Below, in pieces: positions 11,573 to 24,314 of a stretch of DNA of 64,000 bases. This DNA is from Paramacrobiotus metropolitanus (lineage: Eukaryota > Tardigrada > Eutardigrada > Parachela > Macrobiotidae), in contig NW_026570221.1 in assembly GCF_019649055.1 (NCBI RefSeq), positions 4,092,001 through 4,156,000 on the forward strand. Direction: 5' to 3'. Positions within the stretch are counted from its first letter, which is position 1. Every line of letters begins with the position of its first letter. The notes under the pieces are model-generated. The model was not told where the DNA came from. It saw nothing but the letters and a program-made list of their open reading frames with translations, and made no database searches. Position numbers and translations under genes: made by a program.

Positions 11573-12053
11573 CTATAGCAGTACCATATAGCGGTAAGTA
11601 TAATAAGAATTTAAAAGCAAACAAGATTGGCTGTTAAACTCGGCGGAAAATAATGTTATACACTGAGACAATCCGGCTTCAACATCCTGCATTTATAGAA
11701 AAAAGTTGGTGCAGAATGTGGCGCTTAGCCACTAGGCCAGTGAGGAAATTTTGGAATACTAATTCGATTTACATGCGCAGCTTCTGTGAATTTGGCATAC
11801 AACAGTGCCATGTACTTCTTCTTCATTCAACGCTGTAGCGTAACAGTTAACGGCATATGCTTACATACAACAATAATTAACTTGGCACAAAAAAAACAGG
11901 GAAACGCACACACAAACTAAAAGAGATAAGAACTATCGCGCACTAAAACATTACCCACAGAAAGAACGGTTAAAAACATTCACACGAAAGCCAGCTGTAC
12001 AGGTACAATGAGCACAAATATTCTTCATCACAACGTATAACGCAGATCAGAAA
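11573..12053. other. Stretch without a supported gene
   Basis: This should hold the missing 5' part of the ANP32-like gene, but no exon was convincing. AT-rich, with no repeat ends recognised. Confidence 0.3.
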
Positions 12054-12909
12054 TCACCCTGAATCAATTCGTTAGTGTCTTTCAGGTGATCGTTGTATTG
12101 CTCGCCATTTGAAAGGGGCATATGATTTGTTGCAGGGCACGGTCGCGTTATGGAGAAATATTCATTATATACAAAAATATAAAAGCAAACAGTCTCACTT
12201 CCAGATCAAATCCCTCAATACTGTTCAACAACTGACGGTCATAAACCAAAACGCCATACATAGTCAATCAAAAGGTGCGGTCTGCCGACTGTGCTGACCA
12301 TTCCGGATCGTTCGAGTAGACATGGCTGGAGTAGATGCGTCCAGCAGTGTACAAGAAACTCCGCCACGTCGTCCAAATTGTGAAAGGATGTGCGGTATTC
12401 TCCGTACAACGATAACTCGCTCAAAACTTTGTCCGAAATCCACTCGCCGAATAAAACCACATATCAAAGCTTTAAAATCAATGATTTACCAGCATGTTTC
12501 AGACAAATACTTTTTCTCCAAAAAGTTTTTAGTATTTACCTATTTCATAATCGGAACTTGCATAAAATTGTCAGTAAGATCAATCACATCAGCGACTCAT
12601 TACCGGAGCGTACGTATTCCAAAAGAAAGATTCAAATATTAACTGATACGGCAATGTTGACAGCTTTTAATAAAATCACCAATAAATACTGATGGAAACA
12701 ACTGCATCGGAAAAGTTGTCCCGATACGAAGGTTTATCGGAGCACGCTAAAATTTTCACAATATCAGCATCAGGAGAAGAAATACCAACACTACGAAGCA
12801 TTAAATGGGTAAAAAGTACTGTACTAAAACGCCAAATTGGTGGAATTAATTCGCTCCGATAAATATATGCGGAAAAATAATAATTCGGACAACAAATTAA
12901 GCGTGCAAA
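12054..12909 (-). CDS. Weakly supported multi-exon gene of unknown function
   Basis: Three minus-strand frames look coding by composition: about 12909-12705 (IPPIWRFSTVLFTHLML ... DADIVKILACSD), about 12465-12240 (FGEWISDKVLSELSLYGEY ... VAEFLVHCWTHLL), and about 12175-12054 (MPLSNGEQYNDHLKDTNEL). They lie in order, and possible GT-AG sites lie between them, but junction choice and phase are not settled. No family is recognised. It could be decayed. Confidence 0.3.
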
Positions 12910-13017
12910 ACTGGTAAATTCACCTGATACACAATTCCACCGCGTCTAATACCGATGAGGCACAAAAACAGGTTTGCAGTTGTTGTTGGCAGTCAGCAAC
13001 ATCCTATTCGGATTCAG

Positions 13018-13137
13018 CTAGAGTTTTTCCGTCTGTGCTTCATCAGCGTAATGGTACTTTTCCAGCTGCTCGCGCTTCATGATTTCATACGTTTTCCGCC
13101 ATATTTCGTCAGCTAACTCACGCTTTCCGCTTACCAT
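13018..13137 (-). CDS. Small charged ORF (39 aa), possibly an exon
   Basis: The frame encodes a strongly helical, charged peptide (KRELADEIWRKTYEIMKREQ) and ends at a stop at 13018. The ATG lies inside a donor-like ATG|GTAAGC context, so this may be one exon of a larger gene. It stops 20 bp short of the left end of the 8.6-kb inverted-repeat unit. Unknown function. Confidence 0.25.
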   Translation of the reverse strand: MVSGKRELADEIWRKTYEIMKREQLEKYHYADEAQTEKL

Positions 13138-13156
13138 CACCATTATAATAAGGCTA

Positions 13157-13345
13157 TGGCTATTTTACCCCAGTATTCTACAGTGTGGCAAAATAGCCTT
13201 TTGCTATTTTGCCCCACACTGAGTTCAAATAGCCTTTAGCTATTTTGCCCCAGTGTAGTCGGCCGAATAGCCTTTAGTCAACCTGGCCACACCCTGCGTT
13301 CGAATAGCTTTAAACTACTGCATTTTGTCGCCGTTTCCGGTAAAT
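13157..13345 (+). repeat. Left terminal inverted repeat of the 8.6-kb unit
   Basis: Contains three or four GGCTATTTTGCCCCA-like units in both orientations, so the arm can fold on itself. The partner is about 21555-21774. Confidence 0.6.
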
Positions 13346-13880
13346 ACACTGCATATTTATCAAATGCATTATTCACTTATAAAAATACATGTATTCATTG
13401 CTTTGGATTCAATCAGCACAGTCACTTTGTCTTCGTTAGTGTTACGCTACTTCAGTATTGCTCGATCCTTATGCTGGCCTTTAGTGGATCTTTCGGAATG
13501 ACTGTGACTAGACCGCACTGAACTTGTTTGACTAGGTTAATAGCACAAACCTCACTTCTGCCAAAGAAATTAGAAACAATTGGCTTCCATTTCGGCTCCA
13601 ATTATGAAGTCAATAAGGTTCGGAGAAGTGAATGCCAAAATGCATATGGTCAAAATTCATGCAGTACGACATGGCTACTGTAGCCGCTAGGCGAGATTGC
13701 ACTACTATCAGGTCTGGGCGCTGCCTATCCCGTGCCGGACATCGCACACGTTACGAACAACGTGCTCCAGCTTGTGCATAGATTTCCACCAGACGCTATT
13801 GTGATGCGATCTCATCTAGTCCCTACAGTAATGTTACTGCCGCTGTCACCATGTTATAGTTCTGTTACTGTAGTGGTGGC

Positions 13881-13950
13881 GAGAATCGTACTGTTACTGG
13901 TAGTGTTGGGCCAGTCGCCCAACACTACCAGTAACAGTACGATCATTCTC
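13881..13950. repeat. Near-perfect hairpin with 31-bp arms
   Basis: The arms GTACTGTTACTGGTAGTGTTGGG and reverse complement are separated by about 5 bp; the only difference is a 3-bp indel near the base. Non-coding. Confidence 0.7.
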
Positions 13951-15599
13951 CAGCCTACGAGATGGCAGCCAGCGACAGTGCTGCTTCCGGTGTGCTCCCT
14001 CGCACACGGGGTTGCATTCGCTATCGTACGTCGTATCGGCCTCGACTCAGGCTCAACTACGCCTTGCCACGCCAACCGCTCTACGTCTCGGCCAATCAGC
14101 GTTCGCTCGCTCGTGTTGGATCTGCCCAGTGCCGCATAAGGCTTTTTCCTCTGTTTGGCTGGACGTGCCGTTCATTCTCTTTCGATAGCTTTCTTTCACT
14201 CGAGTTTGCATTCGCTACGCTTTACCGCTCACATCATTCTCCACTTGCTTTGCGTTTTGGTTTCTGTGCGCGTTAGTGCTTTACACAACAAAGCCTTGTT
14301 CTCACGATCGTGAGCCTCTGCCCGTCTGCTGTCACATGATGGCAGATCCTGTGTTTTCCTTCAGCGGATCTTCCTGACACACGGTGTAGAACTACAGCCG
14401 TGACAGCCGACGAAAACCCAGGAGAGAATCGAAACCCGGTTCCCATCCCATCTGATCGCCGCCAGCCTGAACGTTCTGGTTTCTCTTGTCTCTTCTGCGA
14501 GCAGTTAGACTCAGCATAGCCCCTTCTTCCGCGCGGACGGAACGATCCTCGCGCAGACGACCAACGGACGACTTTTCCCGGCCGAGTGGCGGTTCCCGCT
14601 GAACCCCGGACAGAACGTATGGAACGGACGAAGTAGAACCCTTTCAGCACTCATGAATCGGGGTCATCTTTGCGTTAATTCGCACCCGCAACTTTACCAA
14701 CGAGAGCGGGACGTTTTCACTCGGACAACTCAGCGGATCAACGGTACAACACCTGGACTTACCCTGTAAATTGGTCCATACGACCCTCGGTTAACCGTGT
14801 AGAACCTTGGTAGACCCGGTATAGCCGGGCAACTTTCACTTTTGACGGACAAAAAGTAGTTTTGGTCGGCTAAAAGCCATTTTCACCCGGAGAAACGGGC
14901 TTTAAACAACACTTTCCGGTTTAATTTAGCTAAGCTGGCCTAATTACTGACGATCCCTCGAGCATCGGTAAAAACCCTTAGAACCTCGGTTTTTGACCCT
15001 TTCCGAATTTCAGAAAATTAAGGTAGTAAATTTAAACTGGTAAAATTATTTTTTGGTCGGTTAAAATAATTTTCTCAATTTTCTTGAACTTTTCGGAAAT
15101 TTTCTACGGCGGAAAATAATATTTTAAAATTCAGAAAATAACTGTGACGTCACGACTGCCGATTTACCATAATAAAAACTAGACCAGTCAAAATCGCGCA
15201 GAAATTCCCTGTGTTAAAAGCCCGTAGTGAGTCACTGTTTTTGAGAATTTGCACGCGGCACGCGAAATCGCGACGAAAGCAGTAATCCGCAAGACCGCTT
15301 AACTGTGTGAACGTCATAGCGGTCGGTACTGTGGTATAGGACGTGCTTAAGCTGTACCCTGTATTAATACTTGCAAGTAGCACAGGGAATTCACCACATC
15401 AACCACACCACACCGGACCTTTGATTTCTCGGACCTTCGGACTTTCAACCAAGACAAAGAATCTGATTGGTGCTAGCATGTTACCACCGATCCTGTGGAT
15501 GATAACTGTCATAAAAAATGTATAGAAAAGACTTATGTTTTACGACAAAGGCGAGCAGTGTGTTGCGAGCTGTGAACAATAAAGGTTACAGCAGAACAC

Positions 15600-18500
15600 G
15601 CTGTATTACGGGTAGGCTAGTGAGTAGTGACCTAAAATGTTGCTGCCAAAAACGTGGACCGTTTTTTAGACGGTAACGGTGTACATCAGCTATGCTCGTC
15701 CCGGATTGAGGGAGAGGTTGATATTGGAGTGAATTTTCGCCGGAGATATAACGACGCCGGGGGACTACACTAGCACGCCAACGGTGTATGCGATACCGCT
15801 ATGGTGGCGCGTGGATCTGCAGGCCAAACGGTATTTGACTCGCGGCAAAATCGCCAAGGAGTTCGGCGATTTGAAGATCGCGTCGGACAGCCGTTCACCG
15901 ATGTTCACCGGCATGGTGAATGATGCCGTGGATGGTTGAGAGAATTTAGCCGGTACGCCGTAGCTCTTGAGTGGAACCAAACGAAGAAATTACGGCAAGT
16001 ACAATTGTGCCTGGAAGAGCTTGCTGGACAGTGGTGGGACAAAGCCACCAACGATGGAGCGGTTAGCTTCGGTGGCTGGGCCGATTTCGCGACGGAACTG
16101 CGCGGACGATTTCGCCCCAAAGACTTGATCCATCAGTACTAGAGGGATCTACGTCGGCAACGCCAGCAACCAAATGAAGACGTTGCAACTACTTCAGCGA
16201 CAAAGTGAGCAAAGCAACCTTGTTTGGAGAACCATGAAAGATGAAGACCTAATTGAACAAGTGCGCGACGGGTGGCTGGACCGGTTCAACACGATGGTTG
16301 TGCTGTCACGGGCCAAGGACTCCCCAAGATTTCTACGGGGAGCTGATCATGAAGCAGAACATGCTGCGTCGGCGCCAACAGCGCGAACATGATCACACCA
16401 AGACGGCGGTGGCCACGTCGGGACACCCAAAACTGTCCTATGAGTTTGGACCACCGAGGCGCCAAGAGTGACGCAGTCGCACGTTTGGACGGAACCCGAC
16501 CAGTGGTGGGGACAGAGAGCCGGCAAATCGACCAGCCACCACCAAACCTGGAGAGAGCGGTTTCACAGGTAAGCCAACTCTAGGCGAAGAACGCATTGCT
16601 ACAACTGCGGAAAGGTGGGACATTTAGCCCGTGAGTGGTCATTCAATAAACCCAAGATCAAAGCGAAGGTGCAAATGGTCCTGAGAAAAATTACCAACGA
16701 AGTCGTGACGAGTTAAGACCAGTGACCGTAAAATCGAACGGAGTGAGGCCGACTTTTAAAGCGCGAATCCGAAGTTTCATGCGACAGAAACCCAAGGTGG
16801 CCGGTCTGCCAATTTCATCGGACAGCGACACAAGCTCGGAAGACGAGCTGCCCTAGAAGCAACAGCCAGCTTGGGCGCCGCCCGCACCGGAACCGGAAGC
16901 GCTGGAATTGTCAGTCGACCCAGAAGAGGCTATGGAGTTTGCAGAGTCGGACCATGGGGAGTGGACACCTCCGGTGGAAGTGGAAGTCCGGGAGCCGGTG
17001 AAATCAGATGCACCGCTTAAAGTACCGAGCACTGCAGCGAAAAAGCTGGATGAAGCGTTAAAGAAACCGACGGGGTTGCCGAAAAGTTCGGAGCCGTCAG
17101 TTGGAGCGGTCAAACACTAGGGACTTGGGAGGCGGTAAACTGCGGCAACCGACGGCCAATAATGTACCGGCCGGAGCTAATGACCACGGTGGCCTGAAAT
17201 GGTCTCCGGGAAATTCAGAAACAGGAATCCCACGCATGGCCGGAGTGTTGCAAACGGCCCTCTTTATCGACAACAAACCCCTCTGGTTGGCCCAAGGGAG
17301 TTGGTCAAGTCGAATGACCTTCGGCATGTGTTTGAACGAAAGCGCGGTTACGAACGCTCTCTTGTAGGAGAGGTCGTGTGGTTGGCCGAAGCAGTGTTGA
17401 CGCTCTGCTGCCTTAGGTCACTATCGAGTTGAATGGTGTACTGTTCGAAACAGTCGTGGACATTGGATCTACGATCAGCATTGTCTAGCGTGCCCTGGTC
17501 GACCTGATGGGAGTCGATTTGGCTCCTTCCACCATTGCAGCCGAGTATACCAATAAACAGATTTTGGAGGCCCAGGGACAGCTGCACAAGGGGACATCGT
17601 TCCATTCGTAGTGTTCGACGAAATTTCCATGAAAGGTCACGATGTTGTGATCGGTTGCAACACGTTGTAACAATCGGACCTGCTTGTGGACCTGACATCC
17701 CAGCGACTGGTCAGCGGGAACCAAGGTGGGCTGCAGGAGCCACCGAAGGTACTGCAGAAAGTAATGATGGTTGAAACTGCAACATCTGATACTAATTTTC
17801 CGCGTCTAACAGATGCCGAAGCCGAACTGGACCTGTAAGCGTGGGGCTAACGTGGGAAACTTTGTCGTTGGAAAATTTTGACTCGTGTGACCTGGAGACT
17901 TGTGATGTGGGCCCAGAGGTGTTGAAATTGGTAAATACAATGGATGAGAAATTAACTTTACCTCGGAACCGGTTTTGCGGCTTTAGCTTTAGACAGAGAA
18001 CGGAGAGCACACGGTTGCCGCGGTTACTGCTCAGTAAGCCGATATAGCGACGGATATGCGGCGCTCATTCATCGCATACGCTGTAAGCCAACAGCGGCTA
18101 ACGGTCCGGGGTAAAGTAAATTATGTCGTCAATTGCAAATATATGCTTCTATTTCATACTAACGATCAGTGCATGGTTAAAGCCTAGGTGCACATCCCGC
18201 TTCGCACCGACAATACCGATTTTCACCGGAAAAATTCAAATGGTTAGAAACAGAGGTCATCAGTGTGCTAGAGCAGGGCGTGATTCGTCGGTCGATGAGC
18301 CCTTGGAGCAGTACTGTGGTTATAACTAAAAACGGCGTCGATAAGAACGGGCGCCGGCTTTGTCAGGTCTTTTGGGCGGTTGACGCGTTGACCGTGCCGG
18401 ACAAGTTTCCGCTGCCAAACGTAGAGGACTGTCTGACATGTTTAAGTGGGTCGAAGTACTTAACAGCACTTGACTGTCAGTCCGGGTACTGGCAAGTACC

Positions 18501-20650
18501 TTTGGCTGAAGATTCCAAGGCGGCCACGGTTTTCAGGCTGGCCGCACCCTTTACGAGTATAAAGTAATCTTTTGGGTTACGGAACGCACCAGCAGCTTTT
18601 CAGCGGATGATCACCAACGTCCTTATTGTCCTGCTGTGGGTCGATGTGTTGGTGTACCTCGATTACATGTAATCGGAGGGACCACACTCGAACGCCACTC
18701 TGAGGCACTGGAAGCGGTGTTTAAACCTCTGGTCAAAGCAAAACTCCTTCTGAAGCCGGAGAAATGTCACTTCCTTAAAGCTTTGGTTCGGGTTTTAGGT
18801 TTCATCTTCACCAGAAAAGACTGGAAACTGTCTCCGATAAAATCACGGCGGTCGCCGAGTTATCACGGCCGGAGAACCAGAAGGCCCTGCGGAGATTCCT
18901 GGGCTTGTGCTCTTACTATTGCCGAGCTTCGCTCATATCGCAGCGAAACTGCATGCGCTGGCGAAGAAAGGACCAGCCCTTCTTTTGTGGGGAATTAGTG
19001 GCGTTTGGCAACCTCAAAGTGGCCAGGTGTACCGCATCGGTACTGGCACACTTTGACCTTGGTCGTTGCTGTTGTTGACCGGCCACTAAGTTGTTTCCGT
19101 GCCGAGCAGCCCAAGGACCAAAGGCACCTCGGGTTCGGACGAATGTGGGATCGAGTTTGCGAACGGTTTTTTTTCTCGGCTATGGTGGAATAAGTCCGAC
19201 GTTACGTCGCGACATGTGTACCGTGCCAGACACGGAACATCCCGATCACGGCAATAGCGGGGCCACTGCAACCCTTTTGTGCCGAAAACCCTTGGGTGAT
19301 TGTGGCTACCGACGTACTGGTTCCGTTACCAAGGTCAAGTGGTAGGAAGAAGTACATTATTACGGCCATCGACTTGTTCACCAAGGTTGCAAAAGCGTTG
19401 GTTGCGCATACGGCGGAGACTGTCGCACGATTTCCGGTTTTCGACATCTTTCTGCGGCACAAATTTCATTAAAGGTCCTCAGTGACCGAGGAACTCAATT
19501 TCTGAACGAAGTAACCACGGAGCTTTATAAGCTCTTAAATGTGAAAAGGTTACTTACATGTGAGTACCATCCCCAGACCAATGGATCCTGTGAGCGGTTC
19601 AACCGGACACTCGCCGGTATGCTGTCTAAATTCATCGACCAAGATCAGAGAACTTGGAATGAAGCCTTACCGTACGTAGTCTTCGAGTATAACACGTCCC
19701 GTTACGATGTGACTGGGTTCTCTCCTTACCGGATGTTGTATGGGCGGAAAGCCATACTTCCGGTGGACGTGTTGGTTCCGACTGATGTCCTGTAAGTTTG
19801 TCGGCGACGTAGGACAACGGCTGGCCGAAGTGCACGCACTAAGCGGTGCGCGAATGGGGGTCCAACGGAACTATATTGTTGGACGAGACACAAACCGGGT
19901 TGTTCAGTACGAACCCGGTGAAGCCGTCCTTGTCCTTATCCGAGCGGGTAAAAAAGGCAAGACAACCAAGCCCTTGAGTCGGTATTATGGTCCATACCGA
20001 ATTTTGGAAAAAGATGTCTCTGGTTACCTATCGGGTCGAGACCCAAGGTAAATGGCGGAAGCAGGAGTCCGTGGTCCACATTAGCAAACTCAAATGGTAC
20101 TACGACCGTAATGAGCTATACGAAGATTCGTAATACGGTGCAACAGGTACAAAATGAACAGGCAAACCTTACCGCCGATGTATTAGCAGGGTTAACGGTC
20201 GGATCCAGACATTCCTTCAACCCAACCAACCCCGCTGTGGAACATACCTCCCGGCAAAATGCTCGGCGAAGCTGGTTTACTTGGTTTGTCGGAATCAGAG
20301 GAACTAGGCCACCCTACGGAGGTTAGCCGGGGAATACACTCCCCGCGCCACCGTATTCAGTACGACCCGCGGGCAATAACAGCCCGAACTTCGGCGCCAA
20401 TCCAACCTACGGAGAAGGAGGCCAAATCACCGAGGCAGGACACCAGGCGTAACCCTAGAGCACAAACAGAAGGCTCGACCAAGATTGCCAGGGCGGGCCG
20501 GATGGAATCGCCAAACAAGTGAACGGGCGCTGAACGTGCCGAAGGAGCATCGAGAATCAACTTCCTCCACGCGAGATACGGACGAGAACCGACCGTACCC
20601 GACCGTAGGTAATTTACAGGATGTACGAGTAAAACCACAGAACCATTATT
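15600..20650 (+). mobile_element. Ty3/gypsy LTR retrotransposon fossil (gag-pol)
   Basis: Parts appear in the order usual for Ty3/gypsy: a retrotransposon Gag region (about 15.9-16.4 kb), a CCHC zinc knuckle (about 16.6 kb), an aspartic protease region (about 17.4 kb), reverse transcriptase (about 18.2-18.8 kb), RNase H remnants, and an integrase with a C-terminal chromatin-binding-like tail (about 19.3-20.1 kb). A polyadenylation signal near 15577, followed by GTAGGCTAGTGAG, suggests the end of a 5' LTR just before. I found no matching 3' LTR. The coding region is broken in many places, so it is an old, dead copy, nested in the 8.6-kb inverted-repeat unit. Confidence 0.85.
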
Positions 20651-21554
20651 TACAAAAACCATTATTTACAAAAAGTAATACGCTTTGACAGTACTTTGTG
20701 TTTTAACCGGTATGGAGCGATGTCCAAAGCCGAGACTTGCAGGCCCATGGCAACAATGTGTGTTTTGAGGCTCCTACTGTCCCTTTGAGGCGCAAGCTGT
20801 TTCTTGTTACAATAGGTGAGAGTACAATGTGCCCGTGGTAACAGACAAACCGCTTATGGCATCCATGACAACAGCTTATGGCATCCATGGTAACAAGCGT
20901 TTGAATGACCACTGGTCTTATGTTTATTAAAACAGCAAAAGGTCAAGTCTCGAAACACCCGCCGCCCTGAGAGGAGTGTAGAACATTTTGAAGCAGGAAA
21001 ATTGGATTAGTGGTTGCTGAGATCATGCGTTATAAGTAGGAAAGGCCGAACACCTGCACGAGATGTTTAGTATTCATACAAGCCCAGCACGGATGAATAA
21101 TGTCTCAGGATTTCGGGCATGTAAAAAGGTTAACTGCATATGTATTAAATAATGGTACGATGTTTATTACAATAAGGAGGCACGAAGAAAAAAAACAGGC
21201 GTAAGCAGAACCTGTTATTTTTGCTAATTCGCAGTTCGCTAGGTTAAGTGACAAGTCGATATGATAACACATAGTAACAATCTGGGGATTTGCAAGCAGC
21301 CCATGTTAAGCTAATGGCCACCATGGTAACAAGCTTTTGAGTGACCACTGGACTGTAGGTAGTGGGCTTTCCAGAAAACTGATGATGCAGGAACACTCGA
21401 CACTGCGAGGATTCTGTAGCACTTTAGAGCGTGCAGATTGGATGTGTGGATCGGGAGAACATTCACTCCAACGGCAAAGTGTCGAGGACCCTTGTCACGT
21501 AGTTAGTATTCATATAATAACAAATAAATAATGCTTTTGAAAAAGTGTACAACG

Positions 21555-21774
21555 TATTTACCGGAAACTGCGACAAAATGGTTCAAAGCTATTCGATCAC
21601 AGCGTGCTGCAAAGTGCAAATTAGCTAAAGGGTTCGGCAAAATATACTGGGGCAAAATAGCCTAAGACTATTTGAGCGAGTGTGGGGCAAAATAGCAAAA
21701 GGCTATTTTGCCCCACATACTGGGGCAAAATAGCCAAAAGCTATTTTGCCACAAACACTGGGGTAAAATAGCCA
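21555..21774 (-). repeat. Right terminal inverted repeat of the 8.6-kb unit
   Basis: Reverse complement of 13157-13345, with one extra internal unit of the GGCTATTTTGCCCC type. Confidence 0.6.
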
Positions 21775-22885
21775 CTTCGAACAATAAATGCAAGATGTAA
21801 AAGTCGGCATGATTAATCCGTAAATTTTGGCGATCAAACATTTGCAGTAATTTACTTTTCTAGTGTTTCTACATATCTTTCCCGTACAGTTTATTAATTC
21901 CTTCAGTATTTTTCCTGAAAATTCATCAAACCGATTAAATTGCATTAAAATAACAACTCAACCATTCGCAGTTTCGGCCCATTTACAGCAGCCGGCAGCG
22001 AAATGCTTCAAAAATACTTAACAGAAATAAATCAAACAGTTGCCACTTTAAATAAAAAAACACATGAGAGCAAAATTAATTATAGAATAATTAAACGAAT
22101 TCAGTATTATTAAATGCAACAAATTGCAAACGTTTTTGGCTATTTTTTAATCTTACGCAATTGAACAGCTAGAAAATCGACATCAGCACGCTTTGTTCTT
22201 GCCAAACTTGTTTTCGTGTTTGAGCTAAAATAACGAAGAAATACAAGCGCAGCTACGCAAAGTTTTCCTCACTTAAAATACTAAAAAAATACAGCAGGTA
22301 TTCGGAAACAGTAAAAAGTAATTTAAACTGGCCAAAGCATTCACAGCGGAGTAAATTAACAATTTAGGAGTACTAATAAACAATTTCTTACCGATCTCCT
22401 TTAACAAAGCACAACATAATACTATAAAAATTCTAACTGGCAACCACAAAAGGGTCATTGAGGACATTATGACAGTTCAGATCCAGCATCACCTAAAATA
22501 AAGCCGAAAAATTCGATAAAAAGATGAATAGATATTTACATTTTATACACGAAGTAGGTTTTTTCTTGATTCTGCAGTGCCGACCGTGACTTGAAAAACA
22601 ACAAAATTGGATAAATTTGCAGATTCGATTGTAAGGTTACCTAGAGCACTAATCAACAACAGCTGTGAATGCATAACGCTAACATAATATTATGAAATCA
22701 TGCAGTTCCATGGCATTTTCACACTGTCAGTGTCCAAATTCAAATGTATACATTTACAATCGTATTCTACTTGACAACTATCACAATCATATCAGAGCAA
22801 ATAAGCCGGCGAAACGGCACAAGTACACATAAAATGCCGTTTTCTGCACTGCTAAAATTAAAAATAAATAACAAGTGAGCTTACG
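21775..22885. other. AT-rich intergenic stretch, nothing recognised
   Basis: About 1.1 kb with no domain, RNA gene or repeat end that I can support. Confidence 0.35.
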
Positions 22886-23380
22886 TTAATTCTGCTCCTC
22901 CAGGGCGTCCATCTCCTCCTCCTCCTCATGGTCTTCAATATCCAACCCTCCGTCGGCCGCCTGCAATTTTACGCCTTCAGCGACGACTGACTCTTCAGGC
23001 CAGCCGATTCCACCTGGAGCCGGCATACCTCCGCCACCTTGAGTTGCTGCCAATTCCTCCCAACTACCTTTCTCAGCATTCCACTCGCCAACATCTGGGG
23101 CCGGTGCGTTGATTGCCAGCTGCTGCATTTTCGCGGGCACAGGGGGCCATTCAGGCCCCCAGCCGTTCTCAGCCTGCACTCAATCTCCGGCACCATTGAC
23201 CGCGATCGCGGCCGCTGCGTTTCCAGGCACATTCTCTGCAGCGGTGGCGGCATTAGCAACGTCGAGCTGCTCCTGGAGCTCTTCCTGATAAAACTCCAGT
23301 TGCTGGAGTTCCCCGCGACGGAACAGAAGCAGCTCGATACTGCGCCGCTCGCAGTCATCATGTGCATAGAAGGCCCCCAT
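22886..23380 (-). pseudogene. Acidic Gly/Ala-rich protein with one in-frame stop
   Basis: From the ATG at 23380 the frame runs 164 codons to 22886 except for one TGA (23182-23180). The N-terminal part is a charged helix (GELQQLEFYQEELQEQLD), the middle is Ala, Pro, Gly and Trp rich, and the tail is acidic (EDHEEEEEMDALEEQ). Upstream, a strong donor (CCAT|GTAAGTATC, 23464) and an ACGCAG acceptor near 23386 suggest a 5' UTR intron that contains TTTCTTAGG repeats. The frame after the stop is well preserved, so this is a recent loss, an allele or an error. No family is recognised. Confidence 0.45.
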
Positions 23381-23771
23381 TATTCTGCGTCAAGGAGATA
23401 ATTTCTTAGATTTCTTAGGTTTCTTAGATTTCTTTTGCTGAAATATATTTTATCTGATACTTACATGGTAAATCGAGGAAAACAACAAACAGCAACAGAG
23501 GAAGAAACAGACAGCACGCTATACACAAAAAAATGTCAGAACTGACAAAAACCACACAACAACGAATGCATGTTACCGGCGTTGGATTTTTGTCTACTGC
23601 TCTAGTTTGTGACAAAGGAGTGCGCCAGACACTCAACTTTTTCTTGTTTACAGGGTTTTTAGGGTTGCGTCCAATTTAAGCTAACTAAATGCATAACTAA
23701 ATCTACCAGCGAATAAACAACAACGTTCTGTAGTCAGTTGTTTTATTCCCTTTTTTATACAGGAAACTGAA

Positions 23772-24285
23772 CTAATTGTTCTTCACAAACAATAACAAAT
23801 TGTCCACCTGACGGCGGCATGCACCGCACACACAAGCAACAATTGTATGAGAGCCGTCCACGAAGCCAACAACTTTCCCGCATTTACATACAGCCCGCTT
23901 AAAATTGCCCACAAGTACAGCATTAACTTTTGTTATGGTCCGCGGTGTTACCGGCGGTGCCGTCGATGGTGCAGGCATTGCAAATCCTTCCGTCGCACGG
24001 ACCACCTTCCGCGGGTGAGAAGACTTTCTTGGTCTTTTCCCAGCCGGTGGCTCCGGTGCCAACGGAATCGATCGGGGCGCTCTCAGATGCGGCTTTCGTG
24101 GTTTCTTTTCCGGATTGCAATTTTCTCGGAGGTGGCGGCGTAGGCCCCGTCGTACCATCTCGTTTTTGCAAAAATGGCAGGTGACGCGATCCATGTCAGC
24201 ATGAACCTCCTTCATATGACGCCGCATGTCATCTACGCGTTGAAAAAATTTTTTACACTCTCCGAATTGGTACTTGGCGGAATTC
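23772..24285 (-). CDS. Zinc-finger protein (C2H2-type region plus C-terminal CxC/CxxC module)
   Basis: Starting at the MNSAKYQ methionine (24285), the protein is about 170 aa. Residues 5-30 look like a C2H2 finger (ECKKFFQRVDDMRRHMKEVH), though the first zinc-binding position is imperfect. Next comes VTCHFCKN...GLRRHLRENC, a C2HC-type finger. A basic Pro-rich linker follows (EKKPRKPH, AGKRPRKSS), and the C-terminus carries CKCGK ... CVCGACRR, a likely second zinc module. A role in binding nucleic acid is inferred. Two-finger proteins like this also occur beside polymerase genes of virus-like elements, so host origin is not certain. It lies 0.4 kb upstream of the acidic gene on the same strand. 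Confidence 0.5.
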
Positions 24286-24314
24286 ATTGGAAGAAATAAA
24301 ATTATCGTCCACAC

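Larger units (their letters stand above)
13157..21774. mobile_element. 8.6-kb unit with about 200-bp terminal inverted repeats
   Basis: The left end (13157 to about 13345) and right end (about 21555-21774) are reverse complements over roughly 190-220 bp. Outer ends read TGGCTATTTTACCCCAGT and inner ends share TTTCCGGTAAATAC. Each arm is itself built of alternating forward and reverse GGCTATTTTGCCCC units. I could not identify a target-site duplication or a transposase. The interior holds a Ty3/gypsy fossil (about 15.6-20.65 kb), a hairpin at 13881-13950, and direct repeats of ATGGTAACAAGC-type sequence near 20.9 and 21.3 kb. It may be a large DNA transposon that received a retroelement, or an inverted repeat of other origin. 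Confidence 0.55.

Noticed and set aside
13732-14650. Several 100-135-residue ORFs on both strands
   Set aside because: Ser/Arg-rich, overlapping in several frames in GC-rich DNA, no domain, and one crosses the hairpin at 13881-13950.
20650-21550. 3' LTR of the Ty3/gypsy fossil
   Set aside because: I compared it by eye with the region before 15600 and found no clear direct repeat, so I do not annotate a 3' LTR.
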